DNA of 64,000 bases, from contig NZ_VCEK01000001.1 of the NCBI RefSeq assembly GCF_005862235.1, forward strand, positions 868,001 to 932,000. Direction: 5' to 3'. This document shows, piece by piece, positions 36,098 to 44,564 of this stretch. Both the position numbers and the translations under genes were made by a program. Below the pieces are notes generated by a model that worked only from the letters and a program-made list of their open reading frames with translations, had not been told where the DNA came from and did not search any database. Source of the stretch: Saccharomonospora piscinae (GTDB taxonomy: Bacteria > Actinomycetota > Actinomycetes > Mycobacteriales > Pseudonocardiaceae). The first letter of the stretch is position 1. Every line of letters starts with the position of its first letter.

Positions 36098-36147
36098 GTT
36101 AGACCGTTCGGCGGAGGGCGCACCCGCGTCCGGGTCAACGACGCGAC

Positions 36148-36178
36148 GGGGCCGCGAGTCTGCCCGACCCGCGGCCCC
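36148..36178 (-). terminator. Hairpin downstream of the GH95 gene
   Basis: GGGGCCGCG (36148-36156) pairs perfectly with CGCGGCCCC (36170-36178) across a 13-base loop, 16 bases past the stop of the minus-strand fucosidase gene. No U-run; typical of high-GC actinobacterial terminators. Confidence 0.6.
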
Positions 36179-36194
36179 CCGCCTCACCACCGTT

Positions 36195-39100
36195 TCACAC
36201 CCGGCCGAAAGCGCGCTCCTGCCAGTCCCCGACCGCCGACGCGGGCAGCGCCTCGGCGAGCACGGCCATCCGATCGACCGCACCCGTCAGCCGCTGCCCG
36301 CCGCCCTGGTCGGCCGCGAAACGCAACTCGCGCGTGGCGCAACCGTCGATGCCCCCGTCCGGCACTCGTGCCGAACCCGCGCGTTCCCCGTCGACGTACA
36401 CGGTCACCTGACCGTTGTCACTCATCGTGACCACCAGGTCGACGAAGCGGGCCTCGGGCACCACCGCATCGGTGGTGACGTTGCGCCCGGCCCCGATGAA
36501 CCGGACCTGGTTCGACGGCGTGAGATCGATGAGGACGCCGTCCGTGCCCGGATCGCCGCTGGGCTGCGAGTCGAACAGGCGGCGGTAGGTCCCCGAGGAG
36601 CTCACCTCGACCTCCGCCGCGAACGTCGCCTCCTCCAGGAAGCCGAGGGTCGTCGGCTCGGAGGCCAGGTACGTCCCGCCGTCCAGCGCCAGCGCGCTGC
36701 CCGTGGGGCCGTCCCCGGTGTAGCCGCCCGCGCCGGCGACCCGAGCGTCCCGTCCCCGGCCCGAGGCGTCGGCCACGGTCTCGCCCTCCTCGGGGTCCCA
36801 GGCGACGAGCGTGTCGCCGTGCTCCGGTGGCGTACATGGCGGCAACGGGTCGATGTGGACGGTCGTGCTGCCCACGGCCTGCCATCCGTCCCCGCGCAGC
36901 ACCGCGCGCAGGCGATGCCGGTCCTGTTCCGCACCGGCCGAGGGCACGACCTCGAACGTGACGGCCCGGCTCTGCTCCCGGTGCACCGGCCGCAGCCGGT
37001 GCCGCTCGGGTGTCACCGACCAGCCCTCGGGCACGTCGAGCCCCAGGGTGGCCGCGGGCACGGTGCGCTCACCGGCCGACACCACGGCCTCGACCTCGAA
37101 CGGCGTCCCGTCGTCCACCCGGTCCGGCGCGGCGACGGCCACCTCGGCGAGAGTGGTGACGACGTAGGTGTGCCCCTCCCGCGCGTCGAGAGTGAGCTCG
37201 CCGCCCTCCGAACGGACCTCGACGGGACGTCCCGTGGCCTCGTCCACCACCCGGAAACGCCCCTCGGCCAGGGTGCTGCGCACCGTCAGCGGTCCCGAGC
37301 GACCCGCCTGGAGCGCGATCCGGGTCGGCGTCCCGTCGGCCCAGTCGACGTCCACGGTGACGTCACCCCGGGCGCGCAGGCCGGTCACCGACCCGGTGCC
37401 CCAGTCGCCAGGCAGCGCGGGCAGGACGTCCACGACCCCGCGATGGCTCTGCACCAGCATCTCCGCCATCCCGGCGGTGGCACCGAAGTTGCCGTCGATC
37501 TGGAACGGCGGGTGGGTGTCCCAGAGATTGGGCAGCGTGCTCTGCTTCAGCAGTTCGGACAGCATCCGATGCGCGTGGTCACCGTCGAGCAGCCGGGCCC
37601 AGAAATTGATCTTCCACGCCTTGCTCCAGCCCGTGCCCCCGTCACCCCGCGCCCGCAGCGACGTCTCGGCCGCCGCCACGTACTCCGGGTTCGCGTACGG
37701 GTCGATCTGGTCGCCCGGGTGCAGCGAGAACAGGTGCGAGACGTGCCGGTGCTCGTTGGCCGGGTCGTCCCAGTCCTCCTTCCACTCCTGCAACTGGCCC
37801 CACGAGCCGATCCGCAGGCCCGGGTCGAGCCGGTCGAGCGTGTCCGCCAGCTCCGCCCGGAAGCCGCCGTCGTCGTCGCCCACCCGCTCGGCGGCCTCGG
37901 CGGTGTTGGACAGCAGGTCCTGCACGATCTGCTGCGACATCGACGCCCCGGCCGAGAAGTCGCCCTGCTCCGGCGAGTAACTCGGATTCACCACCAGTGC
38001 ACCGTCCCGGGGGTCGGTCACCAGCTCGTCGATCCAGAACCGCGACAGCGACTTGAGCATCGGGTAGGCACGCTCGCGCAGGAACTGCTCGTCGCGGGTG
38101 AACCGGTAGTGCTCGTAGTAGCTCTGGGCGAGCCACGCGCCCGCCTCGGGGAACCAGAACGCCGTGGCCCAGTCGTGGACTCCGGTGTAGCCGTACGGGG
38201 TGGTCTCGTTGTGGACCACCCAGCCCCGGTTGCCGAACATCTCCCGCGCCGTCACCTCGCCGGGCGGCACGAGCGAGTCCACGTAGTCGAACAGCGGCTC
38301 CGTCGTCTCCGACAGGTTCGTGACCTCGGCGGGCCAGTAGTTCATCTGGAGGTTGATGTTCACGTGGTAGTCCGCGCTCCACGGCGGTGAGGTCGAGTCG
38401 TTCCACACACCCTGCAGGTTCGCCGGCAGCGAGCCGGGCCGCGACGACGCGATGAGCAGGTACCGGCCGTACTGGAAGTACAGCACCTCCAGGGCCCGGC
38501 GATGGTCGGCGGGCAGGTCCCCGTCGCGGTAGCCCGCGAGCAACTCGTCGGTCGGCTGTCCCGGCATCCGCTGGCCGAGATCGAGCCCCACGCGGTCGAA
38601 CAGCTCCCGGTGGTCGGCCACGTGTGCCGAGCGCAGCGCGCCGTAGCCCGCGGCCACGGCCGCGTCCACCCGCTCGGTCACGGCCGCGTGCGGGTCCTCG
38701 CCCCGGTAATCCGGGTAGGTGTCGGCGTAGTCGGTACCCGCGGCCAGGACGAGGGTCAGCGCGTCGGCGCCGGTGACGGTGACCGACCCGTCGGCGTTGT
38801 CGGTCACCGCACCGCCGTCGGCCAGCACCTGGATCTGGGCCTCGTAGCGCAGCCCGTTGTCGTCCAGCGCCCCGGCGAAGGTGATGCGCCCGTCCTCGGC
38901 GGTCGCGGACTTCGAGCGGTTGTCCGGCGCGGTGACACCCACGGTGAGGTCGACGGCACCGGGTTCGTCGGCGGTCAGCCGTCCGGCGATCACCTCACCG
39001 GGCGCGGAGGCGAAGTACTCGCGCGTGTGCCGCACCCCGTCGGCCACGTACGTCACCCCGGCGGTCGCGTCGGCGATGTCGAGATGCCGCCGGTAGCCGG

Positions 39101-39638
39101 ACACGTCGCCGGGCGGTTCGGCCGCGCTCAGCGCCACCTCGCCGAAGGTCTGGTAGGCGCCGTAGCCCTGCTTCGGTTCCCCGAGCTTGTCCGCCACCCA
39201 CTCGGGGTCAGCGCGCCGCTGCTCGTCGATGCGCTGCTGGACCTCCTCCAGCGCACCCGGCCGGGGGGCATCCCAGTTGCCGAAGTCGTAGCCGTCGGCC
39301 GAGCCGGGACCACCCGTCCACAGCGTCTTCTCGTTGAACTGGAGCCGTTCGGTCTCCACGCCGCCGAACACACCGGCACCCAGCGCGCCGTTGCCGACCG
39401 GCAGGATCTCCGACTCCCAGTCGGAGGCCGGTTCGTCGTACCACAGGGTCAGGCCGTCCCTGCCGTCCCCGCCGTCCGGCGACGTCGCCGTGCCGGTCTC
39501 GTCGGCGGGCTGGGCCGTGCCCACGGCGGGCATCGCCGCGACGACACCGGCGACGACGGCCAGTGCCGCCGTGGCCGCGGTGGTTCTGCGAAGAGGTGGT
39601 CTGGCACGCCGTACCCGTCCTGATCGTCCGATCATCAC
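36195..39638 (-). CDS. Secreted GH95 alpha-L-fucosidase-like glycoside hydrolase with C-terminal LamG-like domain
   Basis: 1147 residues. Arg-rich start and hydrophobic stretch (TAALAVVAGVVAAMPAVGTAQ) form a Sec signal. The GH95 region (about 60-790) shows LWYDEPASDWESEILPVGNG, NINLQMNYWPAEVTNLSE (catalytic Asn pair in known GH95), NPSYSPEQG (acid Glu) and FQIDGNFGATAG (conserved Asp). A NEW3/beta-sandwich segment follows, then a concanavalin/LamG-like carbohydrate-binding domain (about 960-1147). It likely removes fucose or galactose from plant or glycoprotein glycans outside the cell. GAGGG precedes ATG 39638. No sugar transporter or other glycosidase adjoins. Confidence 0.92.
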   Translation of the reverse strand: MMIGRSGRVRRARPPLRRTTAATAALAVVAGVVAAMPAVGTAQPADETGTATSPDGGDGRDGLTLWYDEPASDWESEILPVGNGALGAGVFGGVETERLQFNEKTLWTGGPGSADGYDFGNWDAPRPGALEEVQQRIDEQRRADPEWVADKLGEPKQGYGAYQTFGEVALSAAEPPGDVSGYRRHLDIADATAGVTYVADGVRHTREYFASAPGEVIAGRLTADEPGAVDLTVGVTAPDNRSKSATAEDGRITFAGALDDNGLRYEAQIQVLADGGAVTDNADGSVTVTGADALTLVLAAGTDYADTYPDYRGEDPHAAVTERVDAAVAAGYGALRSAHVADHRELFDRVGLDLGQRMPGQPTDELLAGYRDGDLPADHRRALEVLYFQYGRYLLIASSRPGSLPANLQGVWNDSTSPPWSADYHVNINLQMNYWPAEVTNLSETTEPLFDYVDSLVPPGEVTAREMFGNRGWVVHNETTPYGYTGVHDWATAFWFPEAGAWLAQSYYEHYRFTRDEQFLRERAYPMLKSLSRFWIDELVTDPRDGALVVNPSYSPEQGDFSAGASMSQQIVQDLLSNTAEAAERVGDDDGGFRAELADTLDRLDPGLRIGSWGQLQEWKEDWDDPANEHRHVSHLFSLHPGDQIDPYANPEYVAAAETSLRARGDGGTGWSKAWKINFWARLLDGDHAHRMLSELLKQSTLPNLWDTHPPFQIDGNFGATAGMAEMLVQSHRGVVDVLPALPGDWGTGSVTGLRARGDVTVDVDWADGTPTRIALQAGRSGPLTVRSTLAEGRFRVVDEATGRPVEVRSEGGELTLDAREGHTYVVTTLAEVAVAAPDRVDDGTPFEVEAVVSAGERTVPAATLGLDVPEGWSVTPERHRLRPVHREQSRAVTFEVVPSAGAEQDRHRLRAVLRGDGWQAVGSTTVHIDPLPPCTPPEHGDTLVAWDPEEGETVADASGRGRDARVAGAGGYTGDGPTGSALALDGGTYLASEPTTLGFLEEATFAAEVEVSSSGTYRRLFDSQPSGDPGTDGVLIDLTPSNQVRFIGAGRNVTTDAVVPEARFVDLVVTMSDNGQVTVYVDGERAGSARVPDGGIDGCATRELRFAADQGGGQRLTGAVDRMAVLAEALPASAVGDWQERAFGRV

Positions 39639-39715
39639 GTCCCTCGCGTTCGGGTCACCCCGCGCCGCGACGAACGCGATGCGGGGTTGCTCGTATGGTG
39701 CGGGTCACAGCGGAG

Positions 39716-39743
39716 GCTATAGATCGGATGTCTCAACCGTCAA
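39716..39743 (-). promoter_or_regulatory. Sigma-70-type promoter of the GH95 gene
   Basis: Read leftwards: TTGACG (39743-39738), a 16-base spacer, TATAGC (39721-39716). Transcription would begin near 39709, about 70 bases before the start codon. The spacer contains GATGTCTCAACCGTCAAGATC-like symmetry that could bind a regulator. Confidence 0.6.
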
Positions 39744-39816
39744 GATCGCATCCGCCTCGACTGTTCCTCCCGTCATCCGAGCAAAGACCCGATGACCACC
39801 CTCGCGGGAACGCGGT

Positions 39817-40314
39817 TCAGCTGAAGTCGGTCGTGTGGCGCACCTCCAGATTCACGAAGCGCGGCTCCTCGGTGCTCAGCTTGCCCACGTTCTCCGCGAA
39901 CCGCGCCGTGACCGGGTGAGCGGAGTTGGCCATCGCCGCCTCGCGGCTCGGGAACTCCACGATCTCGACGTAGGTGCCCGGCCGGTCGCGATCGGCCCCG
40001 ACCACGGCCCAGCGAGCGGTCCGCTCGGCCCCGATGGCCTCCGCCCACTCCTGCGCGAGCCGCTCGATCTCCTCGATGCGGTCGGTGTGGAACTCGATCA
40101 GTTGCACGAACGCGCCCCGCTTCGTGTCGGCCACGGGCTCGTCGTGCAGGTCCCGCCGCACGGCCTCACGCAACTCGTCGCTCTCCGGGTGCCCGTGCAC
40201 GTCCGACATGTGCCGCACGGCCGCCCGCACCAGCTCGTCCTCCTCACCACTCATGGTGAGCGTGCAGCCGGAGACGCTGGGTGTCTCCCGGCAGTCCACG
40301 TACTTCCTCGTCAT
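39817..40314 (-). CDS. DUF1059 domain protein with C-terminal ABM-like barrel
   Basis: 165 residues. The N-terminal 60 match the DUF1059 small metal-binding-like domain (TRKYVDCRETPSVSGCTLTM with its Cys pair and HMSDVHGHPES with spaced His). The C-terminal 100 (KRGAFVQLIEFHTDRIEEIE, then TYVEIVEFPSREAAMANS) look like a dimeric alpha-beta barrel. ATG at 40314, with GGAGG 7 bases upstream; the frame upstream is Arg-rich noise. Divergent from the LuxR gene. Function unknown; DUF1059 genes are frequent in stress or hypoxia regulons. Confidence 0.82.
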   Translation of the reverse strand: MTRKYVDCRETPSVSGCTLTMSGEEDELVRAAVRHMSDVHGHPESDELREAVRRDLHDEPVADTKRGAFVQLIEFHTDRIEEIERLAQEWAEAIGAERTARWAVVGADRDRPGTYVEIVEFPSREAAMANSAHPVTARFAENVGKLSTEEPRFVNLEVRHTTDFS

Positions 40315-40412
40315 CGTCAGCCTCCGTTTCCGCCTGTGTCGGCGCTTCTTGACTTTCCGCACCCTCGGGCGCACGGTCGAGACACACGCGCCCACCACGA
40401 GATGAACCACCC

Positions 40413-40985
40413 ATGTACCTCCCGTTGGAGACGGTGCGACAGGTCGTGTCCGCTGTGGACGCCGTCGCCGAGATCGCGGACCCGGAATCCTTCCCCGGTG
40501 CCTGCCTGCCCTCCCTGTGCGCGCTGGTGGCGGGCGATGCGGTGGTCTACCACGACGTCGATCTGCACACGGGGAAGAACCACCACGTCGAGTTCCGGAC
40601 GGTCCGGCCACCACCGGTGAACGGGTTCGCGCACCACGTCACGGTCACGGTGCTCCCGTTCGCCGGATTCCGCGCCACGATCGAGTTCCTCCGGCAGCAG
40701 CGCCCGTTCACCGACGTGGAACGCGGGCTGTGCGAGCTGCTGGGCGAACCGATCGCCACCACCCTGCGGAGGCTCCACGACGGCCACCCGCCCGTCCCGG
40801 GTGACACCGGGCTGACCCTGCGCGAACGCGAGATCGTCCGGCTCGTCGCGCTCGGCAGGACCAACGCCGCCATCGCCCACGAACTCGCTCTGAGCCCCCG
40901 CACCGTCGCCAAACATCTCGAACACGTCTATCGCAAGCTGCGTGTCGACGGCAGAGCCGCGGCGGTCGCGCGGGTCCTGGGCTGA
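40413..40985 (+). CDS. LuxR-type helix-turn-helix regulator
   Basis: 190 residues. The N-terminal about 125 residues form an unrecognised sensor-like region (PLETVRQVVSAVDAVAEIAD, and FTDVERGLCELLGEPIATTLRR). The C-terminus is a GerE/LuxR helix-turn-helix (TLREREIVRLVALGRTNAAIAHELALSPRTVAKHLEHVYRKL region, about residues 132-170). No receiver domain or phosphorylatable Asp, so not a standard response regulator. Divergent from the DUF1059 gene, its probable target, and convergent with the methyltransferase (17-base gap). Confidence 0.88.
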   Translation: MYLPLETVRQVVSAVDAVAEIADPESFPGACLPSLCALVAGDAVVYHDVDLHTGKNHHVEFRTVRPPPVNGFAHHVTVTVLPFAGFRATIEFLRQQRPFTDVERGLCELLGEPIATTLRRLHDGHPPVPGDTGLTLREREIVRLVALGRTNAAIAHELALSPRTVAKHLEHVYRKLRVDGRAAAVARVLG

Positions 40986-41002
40986 CCGCCGCGCCCGCAC
41001 CG

Positions 41003-42142
41003 TCAGCCCTTGAGTTCGTACACGCGGTTGAAGTCGGTGGCGACCGCCTCCCGCGCCACGGTGAACCCGGCCTCCCGCCCCAGCTCACAGGTGCGGCTCG
41101 GCCCGGCCTGGTTGCCCAGCCCGTAGGCGGGTTCGGCGGACAGCCCGCTCGGCAGGCACACGAACATCGACGCTCCGGCCAGCAACCGGCCGAGCGGGTT
41201 CAGCGCCTCCTCCACGCTGTCCCAGCTCATCGGCTCCACGAGCATCACCGAACCGCCCTCGGCCAGAGCCGAACGCGCCGCGCGCAGGGCCCCCACGGGA
41301 TCGGGCATGTCGTGCAGGCAGTCGAAGAACGTGATGAGGTCGTAGTCACCGTCGAGGTCGGCCGCCCCCGCGGTACGGAACGTGATCCGGTCCGCCACGC
41401 CCGCCTCCGCCGCGCGATGCTGCGCGAGCACGATCGAGGGGGCGTGGTAGTCGATGCCGACGAACGTGCTGTTCGGGTACGCGTCCGCCATGATGATCGT
41501 GGACGCGCCGAGCCCGCAGCCCACGTCGGCCACCCTGGCGCCCGCCGTCAACCGGTCCACCATCCCGGGCAGCGCCGGCAGCCACGTGCTCGTGATGTTG
41601 GCGAGGTAGCTGGGCCGGAAGAACCTTTCGGTGCCGAGGAACAGGTCGTCGTGATGCTCGTGCCAGCCCACGCCCTCGCCGGTGCGGAACGCCTCGGTGA
41701 GCCGGTCGAGGATGCGGGTCGCCGCCGTGAGGTTCTGGAACGCGCCAGCCAGATAGGCGGGGCTGTCCGGGTTCGTGAACGCCTCGGCCTGCTCCGGCGT
41801 CATGCGGTAGCGGGCGTGGGCATTGTCGGTCGTGCCGCCGGTCCCGCCGTCCGCGCTGCCGTCGTAGGTCACGTAGTCCGTGGTCGCCATGGCGAGCAGC
41901 CACTCGCGCACGTAACGCTCGACGAGCCCGGTGTCCTCGGCCAGCTGCCGTGCGGTCATGGGCCCGCCACGGGCGAGCGCCTCGAACAGCCCGAGCCGGT
42001 CGCCGAGCAGCGCCAGGGGAACGGTCATCGCGGCGCCGACGTCGGCCACCACGTGGTGTAACAGTTGCTCCAGGCGTTCCGGGTCGACGGCGGGGGCCTG
42101 CGCGGTCCCAGCAGTGCCGGACGCCGGATTGGTGGTGGTCAT
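41003..42142 (-). CDS. SAM-dependent methyltransferase with winged-helix N-terminus
   Basis: 379 residues. A helical/winged-helix dimerisation segment (about 20-130, LLGDRLGLFEALARGGPMTARQLAE) precedes a class I methyltransferase domain: motif I VADVGCGLGAST, acidic GIDY, then TFFDCLHDMPDPVGALRAAR and LVEPMSWDS. The layout resembles actinobacterial O-methyltransferase-like proteins; substrate unknown. ATG at 42142 with GGAGACC upstream. It diverges from the VOC gene at 42322 with 179 bases between. Confidence 0.87.
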   Translation of the reverse strand: MTTTNPASGTAGTAQAPAVDPERLEQLLHHVVADVGAAMTVPLALLGDRLGLFEALARGGPMTARQLAEDTGLVERYVREWLLAMATTDYVTYDGSADGGTGGTTDNAHARYRMTPEQAEAFTNPDSPAYLAGAFQNLTAATRILDRLTEAFRTGEGVGWHEHHDDLFLGTERFFRPSYLANITSTWLPALPGMVDRLTAGARVADVGCGLGASTIIMADAYPNSTFVGIDYHAPSIVLAQHRAAEAGVADRITFRTAGAADLDGDYDLITFFDCLHDMPDPVGALRAARSALAEGGSVMLVEPMSWDSVEEALNPLGRLLAGASMFVCLPSGLSAEPAYGLGNQAGPSRTCELGREAGFTVAREAVATDFNRVYELKG

Positions 42143-42321
42143 GGTGGGTCTCCTTCCGTCCTGCCTCCAGCGCACGCCTCGCGCCGGGCGGCGTCCATAC
42201 GCACAAGCACGCACGGCGGACTCGCGATTGACCGGAGCCGTCGCGGGTAGGCCGTGTCCGGACGACAACCGGGCGCGCGGCGGCCGTGAGCCCCCGTCGC
42301 CCCGGACACCGAGGAGCTGCG

Positions 42322-42777
42322 ATGGACCGTCTCGCCACCTGTCTCTGGTTCGCCGACGACGCCGAGACGGCGGTCCGGTACTACGCCACGGTGTTCTCCG
42401 GACTCCGGGTGCTGGAGACCTCGCGCAGACCCGACGGTGTCGCCCTCGTCGTCCTGTTCGAGCTGGACGGCCAGCGGTACATGGCGCTCAACGGCGGACC
42501 CTCGTACCACCTGACCCCGGCGGCGTCGATCTACGTACCGTGCGCCGACCAGGCGGAGGTGGATCGCTTGTGGGCTGCCCTGAGTGACGGCGGCACCGAG
42601 TTGCAGTGTGGTTGGCTCACCGACGCCTACGGGTTGACCTGGCAGATCGTGCCCGCCGAACTTCCCGCCCTGCTGACCGATTCCGACCCGGAACGAGCCG
42701 AACGAGCCCAGCGGGCCCTGCTGCCCATGCGCCGGATCGACATCCAGGTCATCCGGGACGCGGTGGCGCGAGAGTGA
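42322..42777 (+). CDS. VOC family protein (PhnB/3-demethylubiquinone methyltransferase-like)
   Basis: 151-residue vicinal-oxygen-chelate fold protein. Seen: TCLWFADDAETAVRYYATVF, FELDGQRYMALNGGP, and DAYGLTWQIVPAELP, all typical of the PhnB/glyoxalase-superfamily 3-dmu-9_3-mt group. Named after a ubiquinone methyltransferase but members lack a SAM motif; function unclear. GAGGAG lies 8 bases before ATG 42322. Convergent with the MEDS-STAS gene. Confidence 0.87.
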   Translation: MDRLATCLWFADDAETAVRYYATVFSGLRVLETSRRPDGVALVVLFELDGQRYMALNGGPSYHLTPAASIYVPCADQAEVDRLWAALSDGGTELQCGWLTDAYGLTWQIVPAELPALLTDSDPERAERAQRALLPMRRIDIQVIRDAVARE

Positions 42778-42812
42778 GGGACAGTGCTCGACAACGGATC
42801 GGCAACGCGAGT

Positions 42813-43679
42813 TCAGCAGACGGCGGGAACGCGGCGCATGGCGGGAAAGTCGGCCCGCGAGAGCTCCACGATCCGCGACAGCGTCGTGGGCGGATCGTCC
42901 AGGATCAGCCTGCGGGGCGCGATCCGCTCGGCGAGCGAGGCCAGCGCGTGTACTCCACCGACGTCGATGAACGTCAGATCGCCCAGCTTGAGGTGGAGAT
43001 CCCCGTGGATCGGGACCGCGTCGAGCGCGATCTCGAACACCTCGCGGGAGGCGAGGTCCAGCTCGCCCTGGAGGCGCCAGCAGTGGGGATCTTCCATGTC
43101 GGCGTAGAGGCCCGACTCGATCCCGAACGCGGCCCGTTGCCGGATCGGGTGAACGAAAGCCAGCGCGGCGGCCGCCCTGCGGTCCACGAACCGCCCGTCG
43201 TAGCCGCACAGCAGCAACACCGGTGCGCGGGACACGAGTTCGTCGATCAACAGCTCCGAATGCACGAACCGGATCGCGTCATCCCGTCCCTGGACGGGGT
43301 GTGCCGAGTCGGCCGCCAGCCGCAGGCACCGGTATCCGGCCGACACCGCGTCCTCGGCGGCCTGGCGGACCCTGGCGAGCTGGGTGGCGACGGCGGAACC
43401 ACCGACGACACCGCGGACCGGCGCCATCGGCAGCAGCGTCAGCCGCCCCGACCGCACCAGCTCGTCGCGTCCGGGCAGCAGGGCGAGATCCTCGGCGAGT
43501 TCGTCCTCGCTCTTGTCCGAGAGGTAGAGCAGCCGCTCGTCGCGGGCGACACCCTCACCGAGGTACGGGACCAGCACCTCCCGCCAGTGCTGGTTTCCGC
43601 TGTGGAACCAGCATGCGTGGTCGTGCCAGCCGTGCCCCACCGGCACGGTGAGCGTGCTTGTCCTGCGCATGGGACTCAC
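42813..43679 (-). CDS. MEDS (DcmR-like sensor) and STAS fusion protein
   Basis: 288 residues. The N-terminal about 190 residues match the MEDS sensor domain (HDHACWFHSGNQHWREVLVPYLGEGV, seen as GHGWHDHACWFH and FLVPYLGEG-type blocks, and VLLLCGYDGRFV). The C-terminal about 90 residues form an STAS anti-sigma-antagonist-like domain (LQGELDLASREVF, DLTFIDVGGVHAL), in which the usual phosphorylated Ser (xDSSG) is replaced: FIDVGG. GTG 43679 (GGGAG upstream) or ATG 43667 may start it. A DosR-like box lies just upstream. Probably a partner-switch stress sensor. Confidence 0.82.
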   Translation of the reverse strand: MSPMRRTSTLTVPVGHGWHDHACWFHSGNQHWREVLVPYLGEGVARDERLLYLSDKSEDELAEDLALLPGRDELVRSGRLTLLPMAPVRGVVGGSAVATQLARVRQAAEDAVSAGYRCLRLAADSAHPVQGRDDAIRFVHSELLIDELVSRAPVLLLCGYDGRFVDRRAAAALAFVHPIRQRAAFGIESGLYADMEDPHCWRLQGELDLASREVFEIALDAVPIHGDLHLKLGDLTFIDVGGVHALASLAERIAPRRLILDDPPTTLSRIVELSRADFPAMRRVPAVC

Positions 43680-43705
43680 CCTAGGCAGCTCCCGGGCAGG
43701 GAAAC

Positions 43706-43723
43706 TGGGTCCTAAAGTCCCTC
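43706..43723. promoter_or_regulatory. DosR/DevR-like box upstream of MEDS-STAS gene
   Basis: On the minus strand GAGGGACTTTAGGACCCA closely matches the mycobacterial DosR consensus core GGGACTWWAGTCCC, with two mismatches in the right half-site. It is 27 bases ahead of the MEDS-STAS start and 3 bases before the LapA-like stop. Confidence 0.55.
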
Positions 43724-43725
43724 AT

Positions 43726-44052
43726 TCACCGAGTATCTCGACGGCCGCCGGTTCTGCGGACCGTCCGCCGGAGCTGGACGATGCGGGCCGCCCCGAGCGC
43801 GGCGACGACGAGAGCGCCGGCTACGGCGGACAGCAGCATCGAGACCCCCAGCGGCAGCGACGCCCTGGTCCCGAGAAAGTGGACAGTGACAGGATCGGTG
43901 TTCTGCAGGATGAAGACGAGCAGCAGCGCCAGCAGGACGGCGGCCACGGACACGCCCACCCACAGGCCGCTGATCCGGGTGCGGTTCACCTTCGGAGAGC
44001 GGGTCGGCCCGCCGTTCGCGCCGGGCGCTGCGCCCTCGGCCGGAGTGCTCAT
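43726..44052 (-). CDS. LapA/DUF1049-like membrane protein
   Basis: 108 residues with two hydrophobic helices (LWVGVSVAAVLLALLLVFIL, and LPLGVSMLLSAVAGALVVAAL) separated by QNTDPVTVHFLGTRAS, the hallmark of LapA-domain (DUF1049) proteins, and a basic C-terminal tail. Inner-membrane; exact role unknown, related to envelope assembly. ATG at 44052 has GGAGG only one base away, so initiation may be weak or at another codon. Same strand as the MEDS-STAS gene. Confidence 0.8.
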   Translation of the reverse strand: MSTPAEGAAPGANGGPTRSPKVNRTRISGLWVGVSVAAVLLALLLVFILQNTDPVTVHFLGTRASLPLGVSMLLSAVAGALVVAALGAARIVQLRRTVRRTGGRRDTR

Positions 44053-44163
44053 GCCTCCATCGTCGCCGCCCCGCGCCCGTGCCGCCAGACGATCAACCTC
44101 ACCGACCCGGCCGGCGTCCTGTCCGTCCACACGCGACGGGCCATCGCACGGCCCCGGAGACAC

Positions 44164-44475
44164 TCAGGCGGGATCGTCGCTGCCGTCCGGGTTGCCCGAC
44201 AGCATGATGTGCGCGGCCAGGTTCGCCGCCCTGGCCACCGCACTGTCCGTGCGCCGGACTCCCGGCATGGTGTCATCGGGTCGGGCGGGGCGGGGTTCGA
44301 GATCGCGCAGCAACATCACGAGTTCCCCACCGAGGCGGTCCACCGCGGCCCCGACCACCGTGGGCGTGGGCGCGACACCCGTGGGCGGCGTGTCCGGGCG
44401 CAACGCGGCGATCACCACCGCCGCGAGCTGCTGTGCCACACGCTGTGCGAGATCCTCGGCATCCGTTGTCGCCAT
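44164..44475 (-). CDS. Small hypothetical protein
   Basis: 103 residues starting at ATG 44475, with GGGGGAGG 5 bases upstream. No recognisable domain. The N-terminal half is an amphipathic helix (DAEDLAQRVAQQLAAVVIAAL), followed by a Pro/Thr stretch, another helix (VVGAAVDRLGGELVMLLRDL) and an acidic tail. No signal or membrane span. It lies between the LapA-like and GAF-kinase genes on the same strand, consistent with the stress cluster. Confidence 0.65.
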   Translation of the reverse strand: MATTDAEDLAQRVAQQLAAVVIAALRPDTPPTGVAPTPTVVGAAVDRLGGELVMLLRDLEPRPARPDDTMPGVRRTDSAVARAANLAAHIMLSGNPDGSDDPA

Positions 44476-44564
44476 GACATCCTCCCCCGACGGTTGTACG
44501 ACAGGATCCTCCCCACGGGGCACAGCGGTGCAGAGTCGAAGGTCCTGGCGCCCGTGCCGCGAAC

